A stretch of DNA of 64,000 nt from G963664585 sp963664585 (GTDB lineage Bacteria > Bacillota > Clostridia > Oscillospirales > Ruminococcaceae): contig CAXXEO010000017.1 of NCBI GenBank assembly GCA_963664585.2, forward strand, positions 241,951-305,950. Reading direction: 5' to 3'. Of this stretch, positions 16,712-24,690 are shown one piece after another (position 1 is the stretch's first letter; each line of letters begins with the position of its first letter). A model generated the notes under the pieces. That model saw only the letters and a list, made by a program, of their open reading frames with translations, made no database searches and was not told where the DNA came from. The translations under genes were made by a program, and so were the position numbers.

Positions 16712-18182
16712 TGGCTTTCTCCTCCTTTGCGTTGTGTATAAAAAAATCAATTAACCGCTGACCGCCGCTGCTGTCAAGCGGGTAGAATTCGCCGACCTCT
16801 CCGTTTTCCATATGCAGAACATGTGTACAGCAGCTTAGAATCAGCTCCGGGTCGTGCGTAACAATCAACACCGTACGCTTTCCAAGAAGCGAACTGAGCA
16901 GCGCCGCCGTTTCTCTCATATGGCAGTAATCAAGTCCGCTAGTCGGCTCGTCAAATACAAGGATTTCTTTGTCGGCGAGCAGCGCGGATGCGATGGCAAC
17001 CCTCTGTTTCTGCCCTCCGGACAAAGACGCCGGATGACGATTCGCATACTGCGACAAATCAAGCTGCTTTAGAATAACCGGCGCGTCCTTTTCATTGTTT
17101 TTGCTCATCCCCAGGCGCACCTCATCATCCACCGATTCGCAAAAGAGCTGGTGGTTGACGTCCTGCATGACCATATAGCATTTTTTGAGCATGGTACGCC
17201 TGCCACAGGCAGCGCCATCGAAGATCACCTTGCCGCCAAACCTTTTCTCAAGTCCGCAGAGACATTTTGAGAAAGTCGATTTTCCGGCTCCGTTATGCCC
17301 GATCACAGCGGTGATGCCGCCTCTAGGCAGAGACAGCGATTTTATATTGAGAGCCTGCTTTTTTCCGTCATAGGAGTAACGAAAATTATTTAGCTCTAAT
17401 GTATCTTCCCGAATTGCGTGGGGAGCTTCGTTCTTCAGATTTTCCAGCGACAGTGGCCGTAGCCCGAACTTTCGCAGCTTATCAGGCGGCAGCGCCACAA
17501 ACTCATTCATCGGCAGATCAAGGCCAATTTTGCCATCGCTCATATAGATCACTCTGTCACAAATATCCTTCAGCCAGTGGAGCCTGTGTTCAGCAATTAC
17601 GATGGTTTTGCCGCGTGATTTCCATAATAAAATGATACGCCTTAGGCTTTCAATCGCGTCCATATCCAGGTTGGAGGTCGGCTCATCCAGCACAAGAACT
17701 TCAGGCTGTGCGGCAGACACCGAAGTGCATGCGACCTTTTGCTTTTCGCCGCCGGATAGGTTAAAAATACTGCGTCCAAGCAGGCTTTCTATCTCCATAT
17801 CGCGAGCAGCTTCATGTATTCTATTTTTGATCGTGTTTTCCAGAAGTCCCATATTCTCACAGGCAAAGGCGATCTCGCTCGTTGTGTCCACACAGAAGAA
17901 CTGGCTCCGCGGATTTTGAAAAACGCTTCCCACAACACGCGCAGTTTCATACAGCTCGCCTTTGATAATGTCCAGTCCGCCGACGGTTACGCTGCCTGTC
18001 AGTTCTCCTTCGTAATAATGGGGGATCAAGCCGTTGATAAGACGTGTTACGGTCGTTTTTCCGCAGCCGGACTGTCCGCAGAGCAGTACGGTTTCACCAT
18101 TACCTACAGTAATCGACATATTGTTTAATGCGCCTGATTCCGAATTTGCATACTTAAAATCAACATTTTTTATTTCTATCAT
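16695..18182 (-). CDS. ECF-type ABC ATPase, two CbiO-like domains fused
   Basis: This 495-residue protein has two complete ABC ATPase domains. The first has Walker A GQSGCGKTT, signature LSGGEKQK and DEPTSNLD; the second has GHNGAGKST, LSGGQKQR and DEPTSGLD. It corresponds to a fused EcfA-EcfA' pair that energises an ECF importer together with the EcfT gene 7 nt upstream. ATG 18182 follows AGGTGAT. Solitary fused EcfAA' proteins commonly serve dedicated S components, here the Trep_Strep-type membrane protein two genes upstream. Confidence 0.9.
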   Translation of the reverse strand: MIEIKNVDFKYANSESGALNNMSITVGNGETVLLCGQSGCGKTTVTRLINGLIPHYYEGELTGSVTVGGLDIIKGELYETARVVGSVFQNPRSQFFCVDTTSEIAFACENMGLLENTIKNRIHEAARDMEIESLLGRSIFNLSGGEKQKVACTSVSAAQPEVLVLDEPTSNLDMDAIESLRRIILLWKSRGKTIVIAEHRLHWLKDICDRVIYMSDGKIGLDLPMNEFVALPPDKLRKFGLRPLSLENLKNEAPHAIREDTLELNNFRYSYDGKKQALNIKSLSLPRGGITAVIGHNGAGKSTFSKCLCGLEKRFGGKVIFDGAACGRRTMLKKCYMVMQDVNHQLFCESVDDEVRLGMSKNNEKDAPVILKQLDLSQYANRHPASLSGGQKQRVAIASALLADKEILVFDEPTSGLDYCHMRETAALLSSLLGKRTVLIVTHDPELILSCCTHVLHMENGEVGEFYPLDSSGGQRLIDFFIHNAKEEKAIEKAF

Positions 18183-18189
18183 AATATAA

Positions 18190-18924
18190 TCACCTCACAG
18201 AACTCGGGAGTATTGTAATCACGAACGGAATAATACATACCAGGATTATAATGAAGTCCTGAACATGAAAACCAATATCGCATACATTCGTTCGTCGGAC
18301 ATTACCTCCAAGTCCACGTGTAAGTGCCGCTGCGGATAATTCTTCACCGATCTTAGTAGAGCAGGTCAAAAGCGGCACTAAACGGTATTCAAGCACTTTA
18401 CCTGCATTTTTTCCTGCGAAGCTTACTCCACGCATCCGCATCGCCGCATTGATTGATGAGAACTCATCCGCCACAGTTGGAAAAAAACGAAACATGACGG
18501 ACATTGGAATAATTAGCTTTTCACTGACGTGCATCCGGAGCATCGCTGCGGTAAACTCGCTGACAGTTGTGGTGGAAACAACGTAAATGCCCATCATGAT
18601 ACTTGGCATGAATCTTGTTATAATTCCTGCCATGCCGAGAAGCAGAAAGTTCAAAATACCGGTCGTCCTCGGTCCGAAGTAATGAAACGCGAAATACATC
18701 ACAAAATATACGACGACATATATCGTTGCGGTTTTATACTTTTTTGATGAAAAAAGCAGCACTAGGGGGAGCAAACATAAGCATGGAGTAAGAAACCACA
18801 ATTTATCGCTCCCCGCGCCACCAAGTACGAAGGCTGCCATTGTAATCAACAAAAGCAGTTTTGTCCTTGGATCAAGTAAAAGCCCGCGGTTTTCGATATC
18901 TGATTGCATAATGCTTTGACGCAT
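18190..18924 (-). CDS. Energy-coupling factor transmembrane protein (EcfT/CbiQ family)
   Basis: This 244-residue integral membrane protein begins with DPRTKLLLL, a typical CbiQ/EcfT opening, and has several hydrophobic helices. It carries coupling-helix motifs of the A-x-x-x-R-G type (MRMRGVSFAGK; AALTRGLGG). It couples the ATPases to the S component. Its ATG overlaps the stop of the upstream S-component gene (TGATG). Confidence 0.85.
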   Translation of the reverse strand: MRQSIMQSDIENRGLLLDPRTKLLLLITMAAFVLGGAGSDKLWFLTPCLCLLPLVLLFSSKKYKTATIYVVVYFVMYFAFHYFGPRTTGILNFLLLGMAGIITRFMPSIMMGIYVVSTTTVSEFTAAMLRMHVSEKLIIPMSVMFRFFPTVADEFSSINAAMRMRGVSFAGKNAGKVLEYRLVPLLTCSTKIGEELSAAALTRGLGGNVRRTNVCDIGFHVQDFIIILVCIIPFVITILPSSVR

Positions 18925-19505
18925 CAGGCAATCCCCGCTCTAACGAAATGCTTTTTAAGGATTGCCTTGCCGACCAGCCCGCCGATTATTCCAGAAACAA
19001 AGGTGGTGATCAAAAGCGCAGGGCACATCCATGTCGGCATTAGACTTGTTAATGTGTCTATGTATTCCTGCCCAAAATCCTGTCTGGTTGAAAAATAGCC
19101 CTCAATATTTATAAACAGCGGAATAAAGTTGCCCCACATCCAGACGCTGAAAATACCGGATGTCAAAATTGCTTTAGACACGCTTTTATAATTTCCGCTT
19201 CTAAAAACCAGTTCGGCGATCAGCCCGGATACGGCACCAACAATCAAAGCATAATAACCCATGCCGGTGAGCAGCATCAAGATTCCCATGATTATGCTCA
19301 TAATGAGAATCATGCCGAATTTTTTTACTTTGGTCAGAAATAGCATAAAAGGGATACCGCCGATGATCGGACCGACAACACAGAGCAGAGGCATAAATAT
19401 CGGAATATAGCCAAGCATGGCTAAAGCAAAAATAATTACAAAATAAATCGCAGTATAAATACCGACATTGATTAAGTCTTTGCCTTTGAGTTTTTCGCTT
19501 TTCAT
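18924..19505 (-). CDS. Trep_Strep-type ECF substrate-binding membrane protein (S component)
   Basis: This 193-residue protein has five to six hydrophobic helices and resembles the MptD/Trep_Strep family of ECF S components (KLKGKDLINVGIYTAIYF start; GIPFMLFLTKVKKFG). It is the first gene of the operon that continues with EcfT, double EcfA, two ABC half transporters and the HD-GYP gene. The S component determines substrate specificity, but the ligand of this family is not established to my knowledge. Confidence 0.8.
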   Translation of the reverse strand: MKSEKLKGKDLINVGIYTAIYFVIIFALAMLGYIPIFMPLLCVVGPIIGGIPFMLFLTKVKKFGMILIMSIIMGILMLLTGMGYYALIVGAVSGLIAELVFRSGNYKSVSKAILTSGIFSVWMWGNFIPLFINIEGYFSTRQDFGQEYIDTLTSLMPTWMCPALLITTFVSGIIGGLVGKAILKKHFVRAGIA

Positions 19506-19613
19506 TAACTCAGACCTCCATATAATTTAATGGTAATAGCCGAAATTGCGCCGTTGACATTTTGCCCCTCTACAGCACACGGAGTGAAACGTACAGGAAG
19601 TTATATCCTTATT

Positions 19614-19644
19614 ATGTGGGGCGCGGGCACACCGCGCCCCACAT
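19614..19644. terminator. GC-rich hairpin between the ECF and feo operons
   Basis: The arms ATGTGGGGCGCG / CGCGCCCCACAT are perfect, with a 7-nt loop. There is no strong T run. It lies after the last gene of the feo operon and before the ECF operon, both on the minus strand, so it may act as a terminator. Confidence 0.5.
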
Positions 19645-19679
19645 GTCATCAGCAAAGCTGATCAAGCAAAATAGTTACA

Positions 19680-19850
19680 TTAACGCCGATTTGGATTCCT
19701 ATCAGATACCTTTATCCGCTTATTTTTTTCCGGATCGCCGCCTCCACAGCAGCCTCCCGCGAGTCTTTTTAGATAACTCTTAAGCGCATAGACTCCGGCA
19801 AGTATGATAGCAAGGACAAAAATCGCATGCCAGAAATCTGCGTTTCCCAT
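19680..19850 (-). CDS. Small Cys/Gly-rich membrane protein of the feo locus
   Basis: This 56-residue protein has one N-terminal helix (HAIFVLAIILAGVYALKSYL), then LAGGCCGGGDPEKN and a basic tail. AAAGGAGATCGTT precedes ATG 19850. The layout (one helix plus a Cys/Gly cluster) is that of FeoB-associated Cys-rich membrane proteins, although it has only two cysteines. It is the last gene of the feo operon. Its role is unknown; such proteins are thought to support ferrous iron uptake. Confidence 0.7.
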   Translation of the reverse strand: MGNADFWHAIFVLAIILAGVYALKSYLKRLAGGCCGGGDPEKNKRIKVSDRNPNRR

Positions 19851-19873
19851 AACGATCTCCTTTCCACAAACAC

Positions 19874-20260
19874 TCAGACTGTGTTTTGCATAATTACGCA
19901 CATGTTTCCGATACGCTCATCGGATATCCCAGCAAGAAGTGCGAACGCGGCATTCGTGGAGTCTTCCGGCGGCAATGCGAGCTTCTGACTGAGGAACCGG
20001 AAGATGATATCGTAATACGTGGCATACCGTGAGCCGAGTTCACGGCCTTTCTCCGTAAGAAACACCATGCCGTATTTCGCCTTTTGAACCAAAGCTCTGT
20101 CACTGAGCGTTACCATCATTCTGTGTACGCTTGGCTTTGTAAGGCCAAGCTTTTCCGCAATATCTACACATCGTATCCCACATTCCTTGTCGAGTGCATT
20201 CAGCGCAATCAGATATCGGATGCTCGGGGCGGAGAGAGTCTGCATCTTATTCATCTGCAC
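19874..20260 (-). CDS. Winged-helix metal-dependent regulator (DtxR-like, N-terminal part)
   Basis: This protein of about 128 residues has a helix-turn-helix of the DtxR/MntR type (VDIAEKLGLTKPSVHRMMVTLSDRALV), then a wing (KYGMVFLTEKGRELGSRYATYYDII) resembling the DtxR-family protein at 23675. The dimerisation region is short and there is no SH3 domain. GTG 20260 follows GGAGG at 8 nt; ATG 20254 is also possible. The position inside the feo operon suggests an iron-linked regulator. Metal ligands cannot be assigned with certainty. Confidence 0.72.
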   Translation of the reverse strand: MQMNKMQTLSAPSIRYLIALNALDKECGIRCVDIAEKLGLTKPSVHRMMVTLSDRALVQKAKYGMVFLTEKGRELGSRYATYYDIIFRFLSQKLALPPEDSTNAAFALLAGISDERIGNMCVIMQNTV

Positions 20261-20318
20261 ATCTTTTCCTCCTTGAACCGCCTCTGGGAAACGCGGGTAA
20301 GCCGCGCTCTCCACAGGA

Positions 20319-20492
20319 TTATTTTCCGTAATGGCAGCTGCTGCTCATGGGACAGCCCGCACATCCGCCGCCACAAGAGGAATTGCCTTTCTTTTTTTCT
20401 TTGATCATACTCATGATAATCTGCAAGACCACGGTAGCCAGAGCAGTGCAAATAAGAATGGTTGCAAGGTTTTCGGTTAACCACATTAGCAT
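20319..20492 (-). CDS. FeoB-associated Cys-rich membrane protein
   Basis: This 57-residue protein was read directly from the sequence. It has one transmembrane helix (residues ~8-29, LATILICTALATVVLQIIM), a KEKKKG cytoplasmic edge and a Cys-rich tail (SSCGGGCAGCPMSSSCHYGK) with five cysteines. This is the standard form of the FeoB-associated Cys-rich family. GGAGG lies 7 nt before ATG 20492, and the gene starts 31 nt after feoB on the same strand. It probably assists ferrous iron transfer through FeoB; the mechanism is not established. Confidence 0.88.
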   Translation of the reverse strand: MLMWLTENLATILICTALATVVLQIIMSMIKEKKKGNSSCGGGCAGCPMSSSCHYGK

Positions 20493-20522
20493 TTTATGAT
20501 CCTCCTGTCGTTGCTTTTTTAG

Positions 20523-22952
20523 TTATACTCTGGACTTAGCTTTGACTTTGACATTGGCTTTCAGAGTTCCGGACTCTTTGTAGGGTTTGAACAGCATATA
20601 AGCAATGAACGCCACGAGAATGAATGCGACGATGGAACCGAGGACAGTTCCGCTTCCACTGAACAACATGCCAAGCTGATAGACGATTAGTGCGATAGCG
20701 TAAGCAAACACGCACTGGTAACCGATAGCGAACCAAGTCCATTTTGCATTGTTCATCTCACGTTTGATAGCACCCATAGCCGCGAAGCATGGTGCGCAGA
20801 GAAGATTGAACACCAAGAAGGAGTAAGCGGAAAGTGGGGAAAATACGGCGCGCATGTTGTTCCATATCTGCCAGCCATTCTCCGCAACCTCATCAAAGCC
20901 TCCGAACAAGACGCCAAAGGTGCCGACAACATTCTCTTTTGCTATCAGGCCTGTAATGGAAGCGACCGCACCCTGCCAGTTGCCCCAGCCCAGCGGGATA
21001 AAGATCCAGGCAATGGCGGAACCGACAGCGGCTAAAACGCTGTTCTCCATATTGCCGACCATGCCAAAGGATCCGTTTTCTACGCCAAAGCTTGACAGGA
21101 ACCAGATGAGAATCGTTGCCAGCAGAATAATAGTACCGGCCTTCTTGATGAAGGACCAGCCGCGCTCCCACATAGAGCGAAGGACGTTGCCGACAGTCGG
21201 CCAGTGGTAAGCCGGAAGTTCCATCACGAAGGGAGCTGGGTCGCCGGCGAACATCTTTGTCTTTTTCAGCATAATGCCGGATATGACGACAGCGAAAATA
21301 CCAAGGAAGTAAGCGCTGGGAGCCACCCATGCAGCGCCGCCGAACATGCCGCCGGCTATGAGGGCGATGATTGGCAGCTTTGCTCCGCAGGGAATAAAGG
21401 TGGTGGTGATGATGGTCATTTTCCGGTCCCGGTCATTTTCAATCGTGCGCGAGGCCATAATACCCGGAACGCTGCATCCGGTGCCTATGAGCATAGGGAT
21501 GAAGCTCTTGCCGGGAAGGCCAAACTTACGAAAAATACGGTCCATTACGAAAGCAATACGAGCCATGTAGCCACAGGCTTCAAGGAATGCAAGAAATAGG
21601 AACAAAACCAACATCTGAGGAACAAATCCGAGCACCGCGCCGACGCCGGCTACAATACCGTCTAAGAGAAGGCTCTCAAGCCAGCCGGCACAGTTTATGC
21701 TGTCAAGCCAGTTCCCGAGCAAAACAGGGACGCCCGGCACCCACACACCATAATTTGCGGGATCAGGTTCCTCCATATCAGCTATCTCCATGTAGCTGTC
21801 ATAGGTCACAGGAATCTCTTCTTCGACGTTTCCATCGTCGTCGTAAATATAAGCAGTAGCGCTGAGTGTGATCGCTTCCGAAGTGTCTATACCCGCTTCT
21901 TCGGCGGCAGATACAAAAGCGTCTTTTATCGCACCGGGTTCTGTATATTCATCAGCTGCTTGTGCATACGCCGAGGAACCGGTACCGAACAGATACCACC
22001 CGTCACCGAACACACCGTCGTTGACCCAATCCGTCGCCCACGACCCAACCGTTGAAACAGAAACAAAATATACGATGAACATGACCACCGCAAAGATCGG
22101 CAGCGCGGCCCACCGGTTTGTCACGACTCGGTCTATTTTGTCTGAGGCTGTGAGCTTTCCGGCATTTTTCTTCTTATAGCAGCCCTTGATTATCGATGCT
22201 ATGTATATATATCGCTCGTTCGTGATGATGCTCTCCGCATCGTCGTCCATTTCTGTTTCAGCGGCTTTGATATCCTCCTCAATGTGGCCAAGCAGCGATT
22301 GATCCAGTTTCAACTGAGCCAGGACCTTTTCGTCGCGCTCAAATATTTTGACGGCAAACCAGCGCTGCTGTTCCTGCGGTAAGTTGTGAACGGCGGCTTC
22401 TTCAATATGTGCAATAGCGTGTTCCACAACGCCGCTGAAGGTATGCATCGGGACTGTCTTTGTGGATTTGGCGGCTTCGACTGCGGCTTGGGCCGCCTCC
22501 ATAATTCCCATGCCCTTTAGCGCTGAAATCTCCACGATTTTGCAGCCGAGTTCACGGGACAGCTCGTTAATGTTGATCTGATCCCCGTTTTTCTTTACAA
22601 CGTCCATCATGTTGATGGCAATCACCACGGGGATTCCAAGCTCCGTTAGCTGTGTCGTCAGGTAAAGGTTCCTTTCAAGGTTCGTACCGTCCACAATGTT
22701 GAGTATCGCATCCGGGCGATCACCGATCAGATAATTTCTCGCCACCACTTCCTCCAGTGTGTACGGAGAAAGCGAATAAATGCCCGGCAGATCCATGATG
22801 ACAACGTCTTTGTGATTCTTGAGCTTGCCTTCCTTTTTCTCCACCGTGACGCCCGGCCAGTTCCCGACAAACTGGTTGGATCCGGTCAAGGCATTAAACA
22901 GGGTCGTTTTGCCGCTGTTGGGGTTGCCTGCTAAGGCAATTTTGATCTCCAC
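20523..22952 (-). CDS. feoB: Ferrous iron transport protein B
   Basis: This protein of about 809 residues couples a cytoplasmic G domain to a membrane pore for Fe2+ import. The G domain has GNPNSGKTTLFN, the switch GNWPGVTVEKKEG, DLPGIYSLSPY and NMMD. The membrane domain has paired gate motifs, including GTGCSVPGIMASR and APCFAAMGAIKREM. An extracytoplasmic acidic insertion lies around residues 320-410. GTG 22952 (GAGG 9 nt upstream) is preferred over TTG 22973. It follows two feoA genes and precedes a FeoB-associated gene. The first motifs are complete, so it should be functional. Confidence 0.96.
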   Translation of the reverse strand: MEIKIALAGNPNSGKTTLFNALTGSNQFVGNWPGVTVEKKEGKLKNHKDVVIMDLPGIYSLSPYTLEEVVARNYLIGDRPDAILNIVDGTNLERNLYLTTQLTELGIPVVIAINMMDVVKKNGDQININELSRELGCKIVEISALKGMGIMEAAQAAVEAAKSTKTVPMHTFSGVVEHAIAHIEEAAVHNLPQEQQRWFAVKIFERDEKVLAQLKLDQSLLGHIEEDIKAAETEMDDDAESIITNERYIYIASIIKGCYKKKNAGKLTASDKIDRVVTNRWAALPIFAVVMFIVYFVSVSTVGSWATDWVNDGVFGDGWYLFGTGSSAYAQAADEYTEPGAIKDAFVSAAEEAGIDTSEAITLSATAYIYDDDGNVEEEIPVTYDSYMEIADMEEPDPANYGVWVPGVPVLLGNWLDSINCAGWLESLLLDGIVAGVGAVLGFVPQMLVLFLFLAFLEACGYMARIAFVMDRIFRKFGLPGKSFIPMLIGTGCSVPGIMASRTIENDRDRKMTIITTTFIPCGAKLPIIALIAGGMFGGAAWVAPSAYFLGIFAVVISGIMLKKTKMFAGDPAPFVMELPAYHWPTVGNVLRSMWERGWSFIKKAGTIILLATILIWFLSSFGVENGSFGMVGNMENSVLAAVGSAIAWIFIPLGWGNWQGAVASITGLIAKENVVGTFGVLFGGFDEVAENGWQIWNNMRAVFSPLSAYSFLVFNLLCAPCFAAMGAIKREMNNAKWTWFAIGYQCVFAYAIALIVYQLGMLFSGSGTVLGSIVAFILVAFIAYMLFKPYKESGTLKANVKVKAKSRV

Positions 22953-23026
22953 TTCTATTTTCCTCGCTTTCAATAGTTAGATCGCTTTAACTGATTGGTA
23001 TAAAAATAGGGACTGTTCCCCTGATG

Positions 23027-23248
23027 TTATCCAACCTCGATCATTTCCGCATCTGCCTTGCGAATAGACAACTCGTACCCACGTACGTTCACTTCCAACG
23101 GGTCGCCAAGCGGAGCAACTTTACGAATATAGACATCGACTCCTTTGGTGATCCCCATGTCCATAATGCGGCGCTTGATCGCACCTTCGCCGTGAAGCTT
23201 AACAACCGTCACTGTTTCGCCGATCTTTGTATCCCTGAGTGTTTTCAT
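23027..23248 (-). CDS. feoA: FeoA domain protein
   Basis: This 73-residue SH3-like FeoA protein has the family pattern (TLRDTKIGETVTVVKL; AIKRRIMDMGITKGVDVYIRKVAPLGDPLEV). It is proposed to interact with FeoB. AGGAGG precedes ATG 23248. A second FeoA lies 21 nt upstream and feoB about 75 nt downstream, all on the minus strand. Confidence 0.92.
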   Translation of the reverse strand: MKTLRDTKIGETVTVVKLHGEGAIKRRIMDMGITKGVDVYIRKVAPLGDPLEVNVRGYELSIRKADAEMIEVG

Positions 23249-23269
23249 GAACGATTCCTCCTCGCCTTT

Positions 23270-23482
23270 TTATATTATTATTTTGCTTGCCATCTCTTTG
23301 CTGATGGCAATGCGCGACTCTTTGATATTGACAATGACATTACCTCCCATCATGGCAACGACCATGACATTTCCTCCGGCAATAAAACCGAGATCTTCCA
23401 GATGCTTTTTCACATCGGCCTTTCCGCCGACTTTTCTGATGATGTTTTCCTCGCCGACTTCTGCAAGTGTTAACGGCATCAT
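23270..23482 (-). CDS. feoA: FeoA domain protein, first gene of the feo operon
   Basis: This 70-residue FeoA protein (MPLTLAEVGEENIIRKVGG; VKKHLEDLGFIAGGNVMVV; NVIVNIKESRIAIS) starts at ATG 23482 or the adjacent ATG 23479, after GGAGGAGG. It opens the feo operon. Its upstream region holds several TTAG-N6-CTAA operator-like sites shared with the divergent DtxR-type regulator. Confidence 0.92.
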   Translation of the reverse strand: MMPLTLAEVGEENIIRKVGGKADVKKHLEDLGFIAGGNVMVVAMMGGNVIVNIKESRIAISKEMASKIII

Positions 23483-23507
23483 GCTGTCCTCCTCCGTGCG
23501 CCTTCGA

Positions 23508-23636
23508 TTAGTGTACTCTAACCAACGCTTTAAATTATTGGTTAGACGTCTCTAACCAATAATTAGTTTAATATCTCTAACTGAATTTGTCAATAGGTTT
23601 TCCGTTCATCTTGATTATTTGGTTAGAGTGTGTTAA
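23508..23636. promoter_or_regulatory. Cluster of DtxR/IdeR-like operator sites
   Basis: Four sites fit a TTAGA-N4-TCTAA pattern: TTAGTGTACTCTAA (23508), TTAGACGTCTCTAA (23542, inside a longer perfect palindrome with 13-bp arms at 23534-23563), TTTAATATCTCTAA (23567) and TTAGAGTGTGTTAA (23623). They lie between feoA and the divergent DtxR-family gene, as expected for iron- or manganese-dependent repression of both. The site logic resembles the known DtxR/IdeR consensus TTAGG...CCTAA. Confidence 0.75.
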
Positions 23637-23674
23637 CCTTAACTCAATACCAAATGAAAGTTGGTCAAATTGCT

Positions 23675-24046
23675 ATGAGAATACTGAAAGCGTCTGAGGA
23701 CTACCTCGAGGCGATGCTGATGATGAAGGAGCAGCATGGCTTTATCCGTTCCATCGATATCGCTGAAGAATTGGGAGTGACAAAGCCCAGCGTCACCTAT
23801 ACGACAAAACGGCTGCGTGAAAACGGGTATATCACGATGGACAAGAATGGGCTCATTACGCTGACCGATTCGGGGATGGAAATTGCTGCATGCATCTATG
23901 ACCGCCACAGGCTGTTGACCGAATTCTTTATGAAGCTTGGCGTGGATGAAAAGACCGCCCGTGAGGATGCCTGTAAGGTGGAACATGACATCAGCACGAA
24001 GACATTCGATGCGATTTGCCGCCATGTTGGCAGGGAAAAGGGATAG
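23675..24046 (+). CDS. DtxR/MntR-family metal-dependent repressor
   Basis: This protein of about 123 residues starts MRILKASEDYLEAMLMM, the typical MntR/DtxR opening with metal-ligand candidates. It carries helix-turn-helix SIDIAEELGVTKPSVTYTTKRL, a wing, and a metal-binding/dimer region (DRHRLLTEFFMKLGV; ACKVEHDIS). There is no SH3 domain, as in MntR. ATG 23675 is preferred: an upstream GTG at 23630 lies inside an operator-like site and adds residues not typical of the family. It is divergent from feoA across shared operators and probably controls feo and the ZIP gene. Confidence 0.88.
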   Translation: MRILKASEDYLEAMLMMKEQHGFIRSIDIAEELGVTKPSVTYTTKRLRENGYITMDKNGLITLTDSGMEIAACIYDRHRLLTEFFMKLGVDEKTAREDACKVEHDISTKTFDAICRHVGREKG

Positions 24047-24132
24047 AATTTCGTTTTACTAGTGATTTTACAGAGGAAACGTAATGTCCTCATCTGCGGA
24101 AATCTTAAAAAGTTTAAGGTCTATAGAACAAG

Positions 24133-24179
24133 GGAAGGCTTTTCCGGGCTTATTTACCGGCAGAAGCCTTCCTTCTTTT
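24133..24179 (+). terminator. Terminator after the DtxR-type gene
   Basis: The stem GGAAGGCTT / AAGCCTTCC encloses a loop containing a smaller hairpin, and is followed by TTCTTTT. Confidence 0.7.
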
Positions 24180-24214
24180 GATAATGGCAATCACAACAGG
24201 GGTCGTCGAGCCGA

Positions 24215-24320
24215 TATAGCCAATTAACTTAAAAACTGGCTATATATAAAACGTTATTTTCTTCCACCGCCTTCGGCGGGGGAGGAAATCACAAGTTTGT
24301 TTTCAAGTTAATCAACTATA
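24215..24320 (-). repeat. Family A palindromic repeat, copy 4
   Basis: Starts TATAGCCAATTAACTT and ends AATCAACTATA; minus orientation, loop GAAG in L-to-R sense. It lies between the DtxR-type gene terminator and the ZIP promoter. Confidence 0.92.
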
Positions 24321-24346
24321 ACGCAAAAAATTTGTCAACCAAAAAC

Positions 24347-24392
24347 TTGACGTGTAATACGTTTGGTGCTAATATCTAGTTAGAGTACTTAA
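24347..24392 (+). promoter_or_regulatory. Promoter and DtxR-like operator upstream of the ZIP gene
   Basis: TTGACG (24347) is followed after exactly 17 nt by TAATAT (24370), a near-consensus promoter. TTAGAGTACTTAA (24380-24392) follows at once and resembles the feo operators, so the regulator could block initiation here. Confidence 0.65.
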
Positions 24393-24690
24393 ACCGTTTT
24401 TGTAAGAGACATATAATATACCGGCATTTTTATGAACCTCAGGGCTTCTTCACCCCACCCTTTGAAAAGGTGAACAGACTGAAAATCGGCTGGAAGATCT
24501 TTATACCAGCGGTACGCTGGATACGGTAAAATCCATGACGTGCTTCTACTGTCGCAAGTGGAAAGAAGAGACAGAATAAGCAAGTGCTTTTTCCAAAACG
24601 CTTCAAAGCCTCAGGGGTTTTTGGGGTGGAAAAACCGCATTGCCGGGGATATCAAAGTTCTTAAATGATACTGATTGGTGGATAAATGAT
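24393..24690 (+). other. Long untranslated leader of the ZIP gene
   Basis: About 300 nt separate the promoter from the ZIP start. It contains hairpin-capable GC blocks and two similar segments (CCTCAGGGCTTCTTCACCCCA; CCTCAGGGGTTTTTGGGGTGG). A short frame (RLEDLYTSGTLDTVKSM...) could be a gene scrap. I recognise no known riboswitch. Confidence 0.4.

Noticed and set aside
12536..19505. ECF/ABC cluster as a defence or secretion system
   Set aside because: All parts are recognisable transporter subunits plus an HD-GYP protein; no nuclease, toxin or effector is present.
20251..20484. A 77-residue minus-strand frame downstream of feoB
   Set aside because: It is out of phase with the real 57-residue FeoB-associated gene at 20319-20492, which has the ribosome-binding site and the Cys-rich motif.
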